In this document: piece after piece, positions 1 to 8,592 of the stretch
Position numbering within the stretch: the stretch's first letter is position 1
How the letters are laid out: each line of letters opens with the position of its first letter
From: RYN-133 sp963785425
GTDB taxonomy: Bacteria; Actinomycetota; Actinomycetes; Mycobacteriales; Jatrophihabitantaceae
Assembly (NCBI GenBank): GCA_963785425.1
Contig: CAWAVG010000002.1
Coordinates: forward strand, 930,001-994,000
Length of the DNA: 64,000 bases
Reading direction: 5' to 3'
The notes under the pieces: generated by a model
Databases searched by the model: none
What the model saw: only the letters and a program-made list of their open reading frames with translations
What the model was told of the DNA's origin: nothing
Translations under genes and position numbers: made by a program

Positions 1-404
1 CGCACGCGCAGCGCGTCCGGGCCCTCGTCGCTGTCCTCGAGCAGGGTCTGTTCGGCGGTCTCGGCATCCTCGACCGGCGCCTGCGCCTCGATCACGACCA
101 CGCCGTCCTCGTGGTCCCAGGCAAGCCCCATCGCGCTGACGCGGAACTCCTCGTCGATCGGCAGTTCGAGCGCGCCGGTGTCGGTGCCGGACGGTTCGGC
201 GACGGCGCCGGTGGAGGCGACGACCTCGTCGAGCAGCTGTTCGAGCCGGTCGGCGAGCACGGCCACCTGCTGCTTCTCGAGCGCGACGGACACCACCCGG
301 GTGCCGTCGGTCGCCTGCAGGAAGAAGGTGCGATCGCCCGGCTCGCCGACGGTGCCGGCGATGAACCGGCTCGGCCGGTCGAAGACGAAGATCTGGCGGG
401 GCAT
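1..404 (-). CDS. DUF3090 family protein, 3'-truncated by window edge
   Basis: Minus-strand frame starting at an ATG (404-402) and running off the left edge without a stop, about 134 codons visible. The N-terminus begins MPRQIFVFDRPSRF and continues with FIAGTVGEPG and FFLQATDGTRVVSVALEKQQ, which is the opening of the actinobacterial DUF3090 (YjbR-like/SCO1662-type) family. The function of this family is not established. It follows the histidine phosphatase (start 1137) on the same strand with a 25-bp gap. The phosphatase-DUF3090 pair is a conserved actinobacterial neighbourhood, usually near mshC of mycothiol synthesis, so more of that group may lie beyond the edge. Family call is from recognised sequence; the role is unknown. 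Confidence 0.85.
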   Translation of the reverse strand, partial: MPRQIFVFDRPSRFIAGTVGEPGDRTFFLQATDGTRVVSVALEKQQVAVLADRLEQLLDEVVASTGAVAEPSGTDTGALELPIDEEFRVSAMGLAWDHEDGVVVIEAQAPVEDAETAEQTLLEDSDEGPDALRV

Positions 405-429
405 GATGGCTTCCAGTCTACGGAAGGGA

Positions 430-1137
430 TCACACGTTGCCGCCGCCCGCGCCACCGCCCACCGTGGCGTCGTCGGCAGCGCTGCCGGAGCCCGTGCGGC
501 GGCGCCGCTTCTTGGGCGGGACGAACGCCGACAGATCCGAGCCGACGTCGTTCGACCGCAGCACGTAGGGACGGGTGGCGGTGTAGCGCACCACCGACAC
601 CGAACACGGGTCGACGACGATGCGCTGGAACTGGTCGAGGTGCAGGCCGAGGGCGTCGGCGAGGACGGCTTTGATCACGTCACCGTGGCTGCAGGCGACC
701 CAGATCGCATCATCGGGCAGGCGGGAATCCCAGTCGCGTACGGCGGCGACCGCCCGGGCCGACACCTCGGTGAGCGACTCGCCGCCCGGGAAGCGCGCAG
801 CCGACGGCTGGGTCTGCACGACCTTCCACATCGGGTCCTTGGCGAGGTCCTTGATCGGGCGGCCCGTCCACTCGCCGTAGTCGCACTCGATGATCCGGCG
901 GTCCTGCTCGATCTCGCGTGCGTCCTTCTGCGCCCCGGCGATCGCCGCGGCGGTGTCGAGACAGCGGTCGAGCGGGCTCGACACGACGGTGTGCAGCGGC
1001 AGCGCCGCGATCCGTTGCGCGACCGCCGCAGCCTGCTTCTCTCCGCGCTCGTCGAGATGGAGCCCCGGGGTACGGCCGGCCAGGACCGGCCCGGTCATCG
1101 CGGTCAGTCCGTGGCGGACCAGCAACAGGGTCGACAC
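430..1137 (-). CDS. Histidine phosphatase family protein (MSMEG_4193 type)
   Basis: 235 residues. It carries the phosphoglycerate-mutase-like signature LLLVRHG near the N-terminus (catalytic His9), the acidic region ECDYGEWTG around residues 84-92, and the second histidine in ACSHGD (His151). This is the fold of phosphatases using a phospho-histidine intermediate. The C-terminus adds a basic patch (KKRRRR) and a Gly/Ala tail of no clear role. The start ATG lies two bases from the uppP stop, so the genes uppP, this one and DUF3090 look like one minus-strand operon. The family is annotated as a putative phosphomutase or phosphatase in actinobacteria; the substrate cannot be told from sequence. 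Confidence 0.88.
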   Translation of the reverse strand: MSTLLLVRHGLTAMTGPVLAGRTPGLHLDERGEKQAAAVAQRIAALPLHTVVSSPLDRCLDTAAAIAGAQKDAREIEQDRRIIECDYGEWTGRPIKDLAKDPMWKVVQTQPSAARFPGGESLTEVSARAVAAVRDWDSRLPDDAIWVACSHGDVIKAVLADALGLHLDQFQRIVVDPCSVSVVRYTATRPYVLRSNDVGSDLSAFVPPKKRRRRTGSGSAADDATVGGGAGGGNV

Positions 1138-1138
1138 G

Positions 1139-1990
1139 CTACTTCGTCGCGTTCAGCACACCGGTCGAGAGCAGCACGATCAACAGCACCCCGAGGGCGA
1201 TGCGGTAGTAGACGAAGATGAACGTGCTGTGGTTCGACAGCCATCGCAGCAGCCAGTGGATCGACGCGAGGCCGACCACGAAGGCGAACACCGCGGCCAG
1301 GCCGGTGAGCCCGAGCCCGGGGCCGCTCTTGTCGCCGACCTTGCGCGCCTCGTACAGGCCCGAGAGCACGACGGCCGGGATCGACAGCAGGAACGAGAAC
1401 CGTGCGGCCGCCTCGCGGGTCAGGCCCCGGAACAGCCCCGCGGTGATCGTGGTCCCCGACCGTGACGCGCCGGGAATCAGTGCGAGCGTCTGCGCGACGC
1501 CGACCACGATCGCGTCCGTGGTGTTGATCTGTTCCTCTTCGCGGTCGCGGGCACTGACCTTCTCGGCCGCCGCCAGCACGACGGCAAGCGCGATGAGGGT
1601 GATGGCGATGACCCAGAGGTTGCGGGCGCTCGTCTCGATCTGGTTGCTGAACACGAGCCCGAAGACGCTGATCGGGATCGTCGCGAAGATCAGGTACCAG
1701 CCGAGCTTGTACTCGAGCGAGCCGCGCACGGACTTGTCGTAGATGCCGCGGAACCAGGCGACGATGACGTGCAGCAGCTCGCGCCAGAAGTAGATGACGA
1801 TCGCCAGCGTCGTCCCTAGTTGGATCACCGCGGTGAACGCGGCGCCGGGGTCGTGCGGATGAGCCGGGTTGTAGTCGAACGTCCAGCCGAACAGCGCCGG
1901 GACGATGCGCAGGTGCGCGGTGGACGAGATCGGCAGGAACTCGGTGAGCCCCTGGACGATCCCCAGGACGATGGCCTGGAGGAAGTTCAT
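1139..1990 (-). CDS. uppP: Undecaprenyl-diphosphatase UppP (BacA)
   Basis: 283-residue integral membrane protein that dephosphorylates undecaprenyl pyrophosphate, recycling the lipid carrier for peptidoglycan and other wall polymers. The N-terminal motif GLTEFLPISSTAH (about residues 14-26) holds the conserved Glu and Ser-Ser, and PGASRSGTTI in the second half holds the conserved Arg, both part of the membrane-embedded active site. Several hydrophobic segments span the length. The ATG at 1990 gives the family's normal N-terminus (MNFLQAIVLGIVQG); the frame stays open further upstream but that extension overlaps the neighbouring gene and is not family-like. First gene of the operon with the histidine phosphatase and DUF3090. 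Loss in other bacteria raises bacitracin sensitivity. Confidence 0.93.
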   Translation of the reverse strand: MNFLQAIVLGIVQGLTEFLPISSTAHLRIVPALFGWTFDYNPAHPHDPGAAFTAVIQLGTTLAIVIYFWRELLHVIVAWFRGIYDKSVRGSLEYKLGWYLIFATIPISVFGLVFSNQIETSARNLWVIAITLIALAVVLAAAEKVSARDREEEQINTTDAIVVGVAQTLALIPGASRSGTTITAGLFRGLTREAAARFSFLLSIPAVVLSGLYEARKVGDKSGPGLGLTGLAAVFAFVVGLASIHWLLRWLSNHSTFIFVYYRIALGVLLIVLLSTGVLNATK

Positions 1991-2075
1991 TCGGGCACGG
2001 CCAGTCCGTCGCACCCGAAGCGTCGGTCGTGCCCGACGAATTGCGTGCGAAGCGAGGAATTCGGTGGGGTGTGGT

Positions 2076-3116
2076 TCATTCCGACGTGCCTGACTTCTGA
2101 AGGGCATCCATAGCAACTTCCAGGGAAGCCATCTTCTCCTCGGTCGTCCAGCCGAACGGCGAAATAGCCATGTTTGTGACGCCCGCAGCAGCGAATCCGG
2201 CCATCTTCTCGGCGATCCGCTCGACCGGGCCGAGCAACGCGGTCGAGTCGACGAACTCGAACGGGACGGCGGCCGCCGCGCCGTCGTAGTCCTTGGCCAG
2301 GTAACGGTCCTGCACCTCGGCGGCCGCGTCGCCGTAGCCCATGCGCACGGCGAGCGCGTTGTAGAAGTTCTGTTCGCGGCTGCCCATGCCGCCGATGTAC
2401 AGCGCAGCGTAGTGGCGCACGTTGTTCGCGCACGCCTCGACATCGTCTCCGACGACCAGCGGCACCGAGGGCACGATGTCGAAGCCCTCGAGCGTCTTGC
2501 CGACCTTCGCGCGACCCGCCGCAAGATGATCGAGCAGCTCGGCGGCGTAACTCGGCGCGAAGAACACCGACAGCCACCCGTCGGCGACCTCTCCGGTCAG
2601 TTCGAGGTTCTTCGGTCCGATCGAGGCGATGTAGAGCGGGATGTGCTCGCGCACCGGGTGCAGCATCAGATGGAGCGCCTTGCCCGGTCCGTCCGGCAGC
2701 GGCAGCGTGTAGGTCGGCCCGTCGTACCGCACGCGCTGTCGCGAGAGGGCGAGCTTGACGATGTCCACGTACTCACGGGTGCGCGCGAGCGGCTTGGCGA
2801 AGGCGACTCCGTGCCAACCTTCGGAGACCTGCGGGCCGGACAGCCCCAAACCGAGACGGAACCTCCCGTTCGAGAGCATGTCCAGCGTGGCCGCGGTCAT
2901 CGCCGTCATCGTCGGGGTGCGCGCCGGGATCTGCAGGATCGCGCTGCCTACGTCGATGTGTTCGGTCTGCGCCGCGATCCACGTGAGGACGGTCACGGCG
3001 TCGGTCCCGTACGCCTCGGCGGCCCACGCCACGCTGTAGCCGAGGCGGTCGGCCTCCTGCACGATCTGCAGCGTTTCCGCCGTCCCGCCGTAGCCGATGT
3101 TCAGTCCGAGTTGCAC
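2076..3116 (-). CDS. LLM class F420-dependent oxidoreductase
   Basis: 346-residue TIM-barrel protein of the luciferase-like monooxygenase superfamily. Recognisable family features are the opening MQLGLNIGYGG, the segment VGSAILQIPARTPTMTAM, NGRFRLGLGLSGPQVSEGW, and the C-terminal GVTNMAISPFGW. In actinobacteria these typically use coenzyme F420 for hydride transfer on small organic substrates; the substrate here is unknown. The GTG at 3116 was chosen because it begins the conserved beta-strand; the frame continues upstream but would run through the divergent neighbour. It shares a 60-bp promoter region with the aldo/keto reductase at 3177, so the two reductases may be co-regulated. Confidence 0.88.
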   Translation of the reverse strand: MQLGLNIGYGGTAETLQIVQEADRLGYSVAWAAEAYGTDAVTVLTWIAAQTEHIDVGSAILQIPARTPTMTAMTAATLDMLSNGRFRLGLGLSGPQVSEGWHGVAFAKPLARTREYVDIVKLALSRQRVRYDGPTYTLPLPDGPGKALHLMLHPVREHIPLYIASIGPKNLELTGEVADGWLSVFFAPSYAAELLDHLAAGRAKVGKTLEGFDIVPSVPLVVGDDVEACANNVRHYAALYIGGMGSREQNFYNALAVRMGYGDAAAEVQDRYLAKDYDGAAAAVPFEFVDSTALLGPVERIAEKMAGFAAAGVTNMAISPFGWTTEEKMASLEVAMDALQKSGTSE

Positions 3117-3176
3117 CGCGCAACCATAGCGTCGTGGCGCATCCGGCCCGACCTGCCGAGCCGGTAGCGTCGCAGC

Positions 3177-4157
3177 GTGGAACAGCGCACTGTGGGACGT
3201 AGCGGACTGAAGGTGAGCCACCTCGCACTCGGCACCATGACGTGGGGTGTCGAGACGGACGCCGACGAGGCGGCAGCCCAATTGGTCACATTCCACGACG
3301 CCGGCGGCACGCTCGTCGACACCGCCGCGTCCTACGGTTACGGCGAGACCGAGGAACTGCTCGGACAGCTGCTCGCCGACGTCGTCCCGCGCTCGGATCT
3401 CGTCATCGCGACCAAGGCCGGCATCACCCGCACTGCCGAGGGACGCTTCGTCGACTGCTCCCGCGGCGCGCTGCTGCGGCAGCTGGACGAGTCGCTGCGC
3501 AAGCTCGGCACCGACTACGTCGATCTCTGGTACGTGCACAACGTCGACGACACCGTGCCGTTCGACGAGACGTTGTCGGCCCTGGATGCCGCAGTGCATT
3601 CGGGCAAGGTGCGCTACACCGGTGTCTCCAACTACAGCGGCTGGCGGATCGGGCGCGCGGCGACCTGGCAGCGTGCGGTGCCGGGGCGTGCGCCCGTGGT
3701 TGCGAACCAGCTGCGCTACTCGCTGCTCGACCGCGGCATCGAACGCGAGGTCGTGCCGGCCTGCGCCGATCTGGGCGTCGGCATCTTCCCGTGGTCACCG
3801 CTCGGCGGTGGCGTCCTCACCGGCAAGTACCGCTCCGGCGTGCCGGCCGACTCGCGCGCCGCCGGCGCGAACCGGCCGTTGCCCATCACGGGGGTCTCCG
3901 GTGGAGAGTCGCGCACAGCAGGCATCGTCGAGGCGGTCGCGACGGCGGCCGACGGGCTCGCAACCTCGCCGGTCGCCGTCGCCCTGGCCTGGTTGCGTGA
4001 CCGTCCCGGCGTGGTGGCCCCGGTGCTCGGCGCGCGCACGCTCGGCCAGCTCACGGCGCAGTTGGTGTGCGAGACGCTCGACCTGCCGCACGAGATCCGC
4101 GCCGCACTGGACGACGTGAGCGCGCCCGAGATCGGGTATCCGGAGGACGTCGACTGA
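3177..4157 (+). CDS. Aldo/keto reductase
   Basis: 326-residue NADPH-type (beta/alpha)8 oxidoreductase. The catalytic tetrad is visible: Asp48 in GTLVDTAASYGYG, Tyr53 in the same motif, Lys80 in LVIATKAG and His121 in LWYVHNVDD. The GVSNYSGW and WSPLGGGVLTGKY motifs are typical of the family. Start is a GTG at 3177, directly before the family N-terminus. The gene is divergent from the LLM oxidoreductase and is followed after 13 bp by the helicase gene, probably in the same transcript. Physiological aldehyde or ketone substrate is not predictable. Confidence 0.92.
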   Translation: MEQRTVGRSGLKVSHLALGTMTWGVETDADEAAAQLVTFHDAGGTLVDTAASYGYGETEELLGQLLADVVPRSDLVIATKAGITRTAEGRFVDCSRGALLRQLDESLRKLGTDYVDLWYVHNVDDTVPFDETLSALDAAVHSGKVRYTGVSNYSGWRIGRAATWQRAVPGRAPVVANQLRYSLLDRGIEREVVPACADLGVGIFPWSPLGGGVLTGKYRSGVPADSRAAGANRPLPITGVSGGESRTAGIVEAVATAADGLATSPVAVALAWLRDRPGVVAPVLGARTLGQLTAQLVCETLDLPHEIRAALDDVSAPEIGYPEDVD

Positions 4158-4170
4158 CCGACGGCATGCG

Positions 4171-6057
4171 ATGAGTTCCGACCCCGTCTTCGAGGCGTTC
4201 TGTGCCGCCGGGCTGTGGCCCGGGCTGGGCAGGACGCTGGCCGGGTTGCTCGCCGCCCACGGCGTCGAGGGCCCGAAGGACGTCACCGCGACCAATCTCG
4301 AACGGTTGCCCAAGGTCGGCGGGGTGCGCGCCGGACGGCTCTTCTCGTCATGGCTGAGTGCGGCGCCGGTCTACGAGGTGCTCGAGATCCTCGTCCCGGC
4401 CGGCGCGGAGCCGCGCCTGGCTGCCCGCATCGTCGACGCGCTCGGGCCGCCTGCACCGCGGCTGCTGCGCGACGACCCCTGGCGGCTGCTCTCGCTGCAC
4501 GGGGTGACGCTGGGTGACGCCGACCGCGTGGCGCGGGTCGCTATCCCCGGCGTGCGGCGCGACGACACCCGCCGCTCGCGCGCGCTCGTCTCGTTCGTCC
4601 TGGCCCGCGAAGCGCGCGAGGGCCACACCGTGTCTGCGCGCGACGTCGTGGTCGACGCCCTGGGCGAGTTCGGTGTCGCCGAGGCCGACGCGGCGATCGC
4701 CGCCGCGCTGGACGCGGCGTCGGTGATCGACATCGGCGACGACCTGCTCTCACCCGCCCGGCTCGCCGAATCGGAGGACGGCATCGCGCAAGGGATCGGC
4801 CGGCTGCTGGCCTCGGCCGAGCCGATCAAGGCCAAGGTGCCGGCCCGCGGTCTCGACGAGGCGCAGCGCGACGCCGTCGGGTCGGCGCTGCGGGAAGGGG
4901 TCTCGGTGCTCACCGGCGGACCGGGCACCGGCAAGAGCCGCACGGTGGCGACGCTCGTCGAGCTGGCCGAGAAGGCCGGCAAGTCCGTGGCACTCGCGGC
5001 GCCTACCGGGCGTGCCGCCAAGCGGCTCGAGGAACTGTGCAGCTCCCCCGCGTCCACACTGCATCGGTTGCTCGGCGCGCAGCCGCGGCAGTCGGGCGAC
5101 GACGTGTCGTTCAACGGCCGGTTCGCAAGGGGTGCCGACTGGCCGCTCGATGAGGACGTCGTCGTGGTCGACGAGACGTCGATGCTCGACGTGGAACTCG
5201 CCGACGCGCTGCTCGCCGCGTGCGCCGACGGGACGCACCTCGTGTTCGTCGGTGACGCGGCTCAGCTGCCGTCCATCGGTCCGGGACGCGTGCTCGGGGA
5301 TCTCATCGATTCCGGCGCCGTCCACGTCACCGAGCTCACCACCCTGTACCGGCAGGCCGAGGGCGGCTCGATCGCCCGGCTGGCATCGGCCGTGCGCACC
5401 GGCGAGTTGCCCGCGGTGTCCGACCCGACGCACGAAGTCGTCGTCGTGCCTGCGCGCGGCTCGGCGGAGACGGCGCACCGGGTCGTGCAGCTGGTGACCG
5501 ACTCGATCCCGCGCGCGCTCGGCGTCCCGCCCGACCAGGTGCAGGTCGTCACGCCCGTGCACCGCGGCGGCGCCGGCACGCAGGCCCTCAACGCCGTGCT
5601 CAAGGCCGCCCTCAACCCCGGGTCGGGACGGGGCCGGTTCGATGCCGGAGACCGGGTGGTGGCGACCGCCAACCATCCGGAGGCCGAACCCTTCGGCTAT
5701 GCCAACGGCGAGGTGGGCATCGTCGACGAGGTCGAGCCCGACGGCACGGTGGTCGTCGAGTTCGCGGCCGGTCCCTCGGCGGTGAAGGGCAAGGCGCTGG
5801 CCGATCTGCTGCACGGCTGGGCGATCACCGTGCACCGCGCGCAGGGCTCGGAGTTCCCCGCCGTGGTCGTGGTGCTCCCGCCGGAGGCCACGACGATGCT
5901 CTCCCGCCCGCTCGTCTACACCGCGATGACGCGTGCGCAACAACACCTGTCCGTCGTGCACGCGGTCGGCCCGGCGCTGGCCCGCGCGGTGCGCCAGATC
6001 GGCACGCTTCCGCGCCGCACACGGTTGATCACCCTGCTGCGCGCCGCCGCGGGGTGA
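4171..6057 (+). CDS. RecD2/TraA-like ATP-dependent DNA helicase
   Basis: 628-residue superfamily-1 helicase. Order of parts: an N-terminal helix-hairpin-helix-like region (LERLPKVGGVRAGRL, about 43-57), a RecD2-type middle domain, Walker A (LTGGPGTGKSRT, 247-258), Walker B VVVDETSM (DE at about 334-335), motif III-like GDAAQLPSIGPG, and the C-terminal motifs HRAQGSEFP and VYTAMTRAQQHL. The match is to the shorter RecD-like helicases of actinobacteria that lack RecB/RecC partners; no recB or recC is nearby. It is expected to act in 5'-3' unwinding during repair, which is inference from the family. Spaced 13 bp after the aldo/keto reductase. Confidence 0.85.
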   Translation: MSSDPVFEAFCAAGLWPGLGRTLAGLLAAHGVEGPKDVTATNLERLPKVGGVRAGRLFSSWLSAAPVYEVLEILVPAGAEPRLAARIVDALGPPAPRLLRDDPWRLLSLHGVTLGDADRVARVAIPGVRRDDTRRSRALVSFVLAREAREGHTVSARDVVVDALGEFGVAEADAAIAAALDAASVIDIGDDLLSPARLAESEDGIAQGIGRLLASAEPIKAKVPARGLDEAQRDAVGSALREGVSVLTGGPGTGKSRTVATLVELAEKAGKSVALAAPTGRAAKRLEELCSSPASTLHRLLGAQPRQSGDDVSFNGRFARGADWPLDEDVVVVDETSMLDVELADALLAACADGTHLVFVGDAAQLPSIGPGRVLGDLIDSGAVHVTELTTLYRQAEGGSIARLASAVRTGELPAVSDPTHEVVVVPARGSAETAHRVVQLVTDSIPRALGVPPDQVQVVTPVHRGGAGTQALNAVLKAALNPGSGRGRFDAGDRVVATANHPEAEPFGYANGEVGIVDEVEPDGTVVVEFAAGPSAVKGKALADLLHGWAITVHRAQGSEFPAVVVVLPPEATTMLSRPLVYTAMTRAQQHLSVVHAVGPALARAVRQIGTLPRRTRLITLLRAAAG

Positions 6058-6130
6058 GAGCCGGCTGTGGCTGCGCCGCCCCGTGTGCGATCCGCGCCGA
6101 ACGAGCCGGCTCCCCTACCTCCACGTCGAG

Positions 6131-6214
6131 TGACGTCCGCGAACTGTGAGTGACGCCGAATTCGCCGTCACGGACGTCCCGGACACGACACGCGAGGTCC
6201 GGAGGCGTCACTCA
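6131..6214. repeat. Inverted-repeat-rich intergenic segment
   Basis: The 276-bp gap 6058-6333 holds a nested set of repeats. TGAGTGACGCC (6147-6157) is matched by its reverse complement at 6204-6214. GACGTCCG (6132-6139) is matched by CGGACGTC (6171-6178). CGAATTCG forms an 8-bp palindrome between them. The GAGTGACG word occurs twice in direct and once in inverted orientation. It lies downstream of the helicase and upstream of the first ABC lipoprotein gene, so it could be a terminator, operator cluster or a small dispersed repeat. No T-run follows. Confidence 0.5.
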
Positions 6215-6333
6215 ACGCGGTGTGCGTGGTTGCTTGACCGGTGTCCGATTTGCGGGCTAACGTCTGCGTGAACTTGTCCATTGTTGCGGCTCATCGATCA
6301 CAAACGCGCGGACGGGGCAGAGGGGACGGACTG

Positions 6334-7587
6334 ATGAAGCGAGGTCTCGGCGGGCTCATCGCGAGCGCCGCAGCGGCAGCACTGGTGCTCAGCGGATGTG
6401 GCAGCTCGGGCGGCGGCGGGTCGTCGTCCAACGGTCAGGTGACGCTGAAACTACTGGGTGCCGACTACGGCACCGGAGCGGCGAACTCGACGACGAAGTA
6501 CTGGCAGGGCATCGCCGACGCGTTCCACAAGCAGAATCCGAAGATCACCGTCGATGTCACCACGATCAACTGGACCGACTACGACACCAAGGTGAAGACC
6601 CAGCTGCAGAACAAGGACTACCCCGACATCCTCGAGGGCGAATTCTTCACCGACTACGCCAAGGACAAGCTGATCGAGCCGGTCAGCGACTACGTCAGCC
6701 CGAACCCGGGCATCGCGACGTTCAACTCCCTGTTCAGCGTCGACGGCGCGCAGTATGCGCTGCCCTTCACGACATCGGCGCGTGCCATGTTCTACAACAA
6801 GAAGGCCTTCGCCGCCGCAGGGATCAGCTCACCGCCCACGACGTGGGCCGAGCTGAAGGCCGACGCCCAGAAGCTGACCGCGAAGAACTACATCGGGTTC
6901 GCCCTGCCGCTCGGCCCCGAAGAGGCGCAGGCCGAGTCGTACCTGTGGATGCTCGGCAACGGCGGCGGGTGGCAGACCAACGGCAAGTACACGATCAACA
7001 GCCCGCAGAACGTCCAGACGTTCCAGTTCCTCAAGAGCCTGGTGAGCGCCGGGCTGACCGAGCCGCACCCGGCCACCTACGACCGCACCGCGAACTCGGC
7101 CGCCGACTTCGCCGCGGGCAAGGTCGGGATGGAGTTCAACGGCCCGCAGCTGATTCCGACCATCAAGAGCAACGGGACGCTGACGTCCAGCGATTACGCA
7201 ACCGCCTCAATCCCGGGCAAGACCGGACCGGTGAACAAGACGCTCGGAGTCGCCGACGCGATCCAGGTGTTCAAGACCAGTGACAGCACCAAGCAGGCAG
7301 CGATCAAGAAGTTCATGGCGTTCGCACTGAACAACGCGAACCAGCTCGCCTTCGCCAAGGAGTACGCGCTGTTGCCGGGCACGCAGGCTGCCGCGAACAC
7401 GCTGACGAACGACCCGGTTCTCGGCGCGTTCGTCAAGGCGCTGCCGAACACGGTGCTCTACCCGTCCGATGCGAACTGGACGGCGACCGTGTTACCCGCG
7501 GTCAAGCAGACGATCGGCACCGCGGTCACCGGTGACCCGACGCAGGTGCTCGGCCAGTTGCAACAGAAGGCGACGTCGAGTGGCTGA
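6334..7587 (+). CDS. ABC transporter sugar-binding lipoprotein
   Basis: 417-residue extracellular solute-binding protein of the MalE/cluster-1 type. A lipoprotein signal is clear: MKRG start, hydrophobic Ala-rich stretch, then LVLSGC with the lipidated Cys at residue 22 followed by a Gly/Ser linker. The body shows the family's periplasmic-binding features (YWQGIADAFHKQNPKI, ILEGEFFTDYAKD, FNGPQLIPTI). The ATG at 6334 is preferred to an upstream start because it sits just before the signal peptide and follows a purine-rich AGGGGACGGA. It heads the cassette with two permeases at 7614 and 8593. Substrate is probably an oligosaccharide or glycoside, inferred from neighbours only. Confidence 0.9.
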   Translation: MKRGLGGLIASAAAAALVLSGCGSSGGGGSSSNGQVTLKLLGADYGTGAANSTTKYWQGIADAFHKQNPKITVDVTTINWTDYDTKVKTQLQNKDYPDILEGEFFTDYAKDKLIEPVSDYVSPNPGIATFNSLFSVDGAQYALPFTTSARAMFYNKKAFAAAGISSPPTTWAELKADAQKLTAKNYIGFALPLGPEEAQAESYLWMLGNGGGWQTNGKYTINSPQNVQTFQFLKSLVSAGLTEPHPATYDRTANSAADFAAGKVGMEFNGPQLIPTIKSNGTLTSSDYATASIPGKTGPVNKTLGVADAIQVFKTSDSTKQAAIKKFMAFALNNANQLAFAKEYALLPGTQAAANTLTNDPVLGAFVKALPNTVLYPSDANWTATVLPAVKQTIGTAVTGDPTQVLGQLQQKATSSG

Positions 7588-7613
7588 GGTTCGAGCCGGC
7601 CACTGAGGCGATC

Positions 7614-8591
7614 ATGGGACGACCGAACACGATCAGCTCACCGGGCGAGGCGGCGGTGCCGGTTACGGCGCCGCCGCCCGCGCGCAGGAACCGCAAACCT
7701 GCCTGGCGGCGTTTCGCCCGCCAGTTGCAGCCTCTGCTCTGGATCGGGCCTGCGCTTGCGCTCATCTGCTTCGTGGTGCTGCTGCCGGTGTACATCATGT
7801 TCCGCACCGCCTTCCGCAACATCGACTCGATCGGCTTCGATCACGGCTGGGCAGGCTGGCTGAACTTCCGCACCCTGTTCAAGGAACCTGATCTCTCCTC
7901 GATCCTGACGCGCACCGTGGCGTGGGTGCTGATCGTCGTCGCGGTCACCGTCGTTCTGTCCCTCGCCCTCGCACAGCTGTTCAACCAGCGCTTCCCGGGC
8001 CGACGCGTGACGCGCTGGGCGCTCATCGCGCCGTGGGCCGCCTCGGTGTTCATGACCTCGGTCGTGTTCCGGTGGATGCTCGACGCGCGGTCCGGACTGA
8101 TCAACGTGTTCCTGCACGACATCGGCGTCGTACACAAACTGGGCTCGAGCCAGGCCGACTGGTTGGGACGGCCGACCGCGGCGTTCTGGTGGATGGTGGG
8201 CGTTGCGGTGTTCGTGTCGCTGCCGTTCACCACCTATGCGTTGCTGGCGGGGTTGCAGACGATTCCGCCGGAGCTCTACGAGGCGGCCCGCGTCGACGGA
8301 GCCTCCACGATGCGCATCTACCGTTCGATCACGCTGCCGCTGCTTCGTCCGGCGCTCACCGTGGCGATGTTGATCAACATCATGAACGTCTTCAACAGCT
8401 TTCCGATCATCTGGGAGATGACGCGCGGCGGTCCCGGCACGCAGACGGCGACGACCACGATCTTCATGTATCAGCTCAAGGCGTCGAGCATCCCGGAGTC
8501 CGCGGCGATGTCGGTCGTCAACTTCGGCATCGTCATCGTGCTCGTGGTGCTCTTCCTGCGGTTGAGCAACTGGAAGGCGCAGGTGAGCTGA
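7614..8591 (+). CDS. ABC sugar transporter permease (MalF type)
   Basis: 325 residues with six predicted membrane segments after a cytoplasmic N-terminal tail. The binding-protein-dependent permease EAA loop is EAARVDGASTMRIYRSITLP, near residues 222-241, which contacts the ATPase. It follows the lipoprotein gene by 26 bp and is followed by the second permease with a single base between stop and ATG. No ATP-binding subunit is encoded in the cassette. In actinobacteria such importers commonly share one MsiK-type ATPase encoded elsewhere; that is the likely arrangement here. Confidence 0.92.
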   Translation: MGRPNTISSPGEAAVPVTAPPPARRNRKPAWRRFARQLQPLLWIGPALALICFVVLLPVYIMFRTAFRNIDSIGFDHGWAGWLNFRTLFKEPDLSSILTRTVAWVLIVVAVTVVLSLALAQLFNQRFPGRRVTRWALIAPWAASVFMTSVVFRWMLDARSGLINVFLHDIGVVHKLGSSQADWLGRPTAAFWWMVGVAVFVSLPFTTYALLAGLQTIPPELYEAARVDGASTMRIYRSITLPLLRPALTVAMLINIMNVFNSFPIIWEMTRGGPGTQTATTTIFMYQLKASSIPESAAMSVVNFGIVIVLVVLFLRLSNWKAQVS

Positions 8592-8592
8592 C

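Noticed and set aside
2077..2524. Extended UppP frame starting near 2524
   Set aside because: The extra N-terminal residues are an Arg/Ser-rich shadow of the LLM gene; the ATG at 1990 gives the conserved UppP start.
4750..5961. 403-codon open frame on the minus strand under the helicase gene
   Set aside because: It is a shadow frame: high GC keeps the opposite strand open, the product has no recognisable motif, and the plus-strand helicase has full catalytic motifs.
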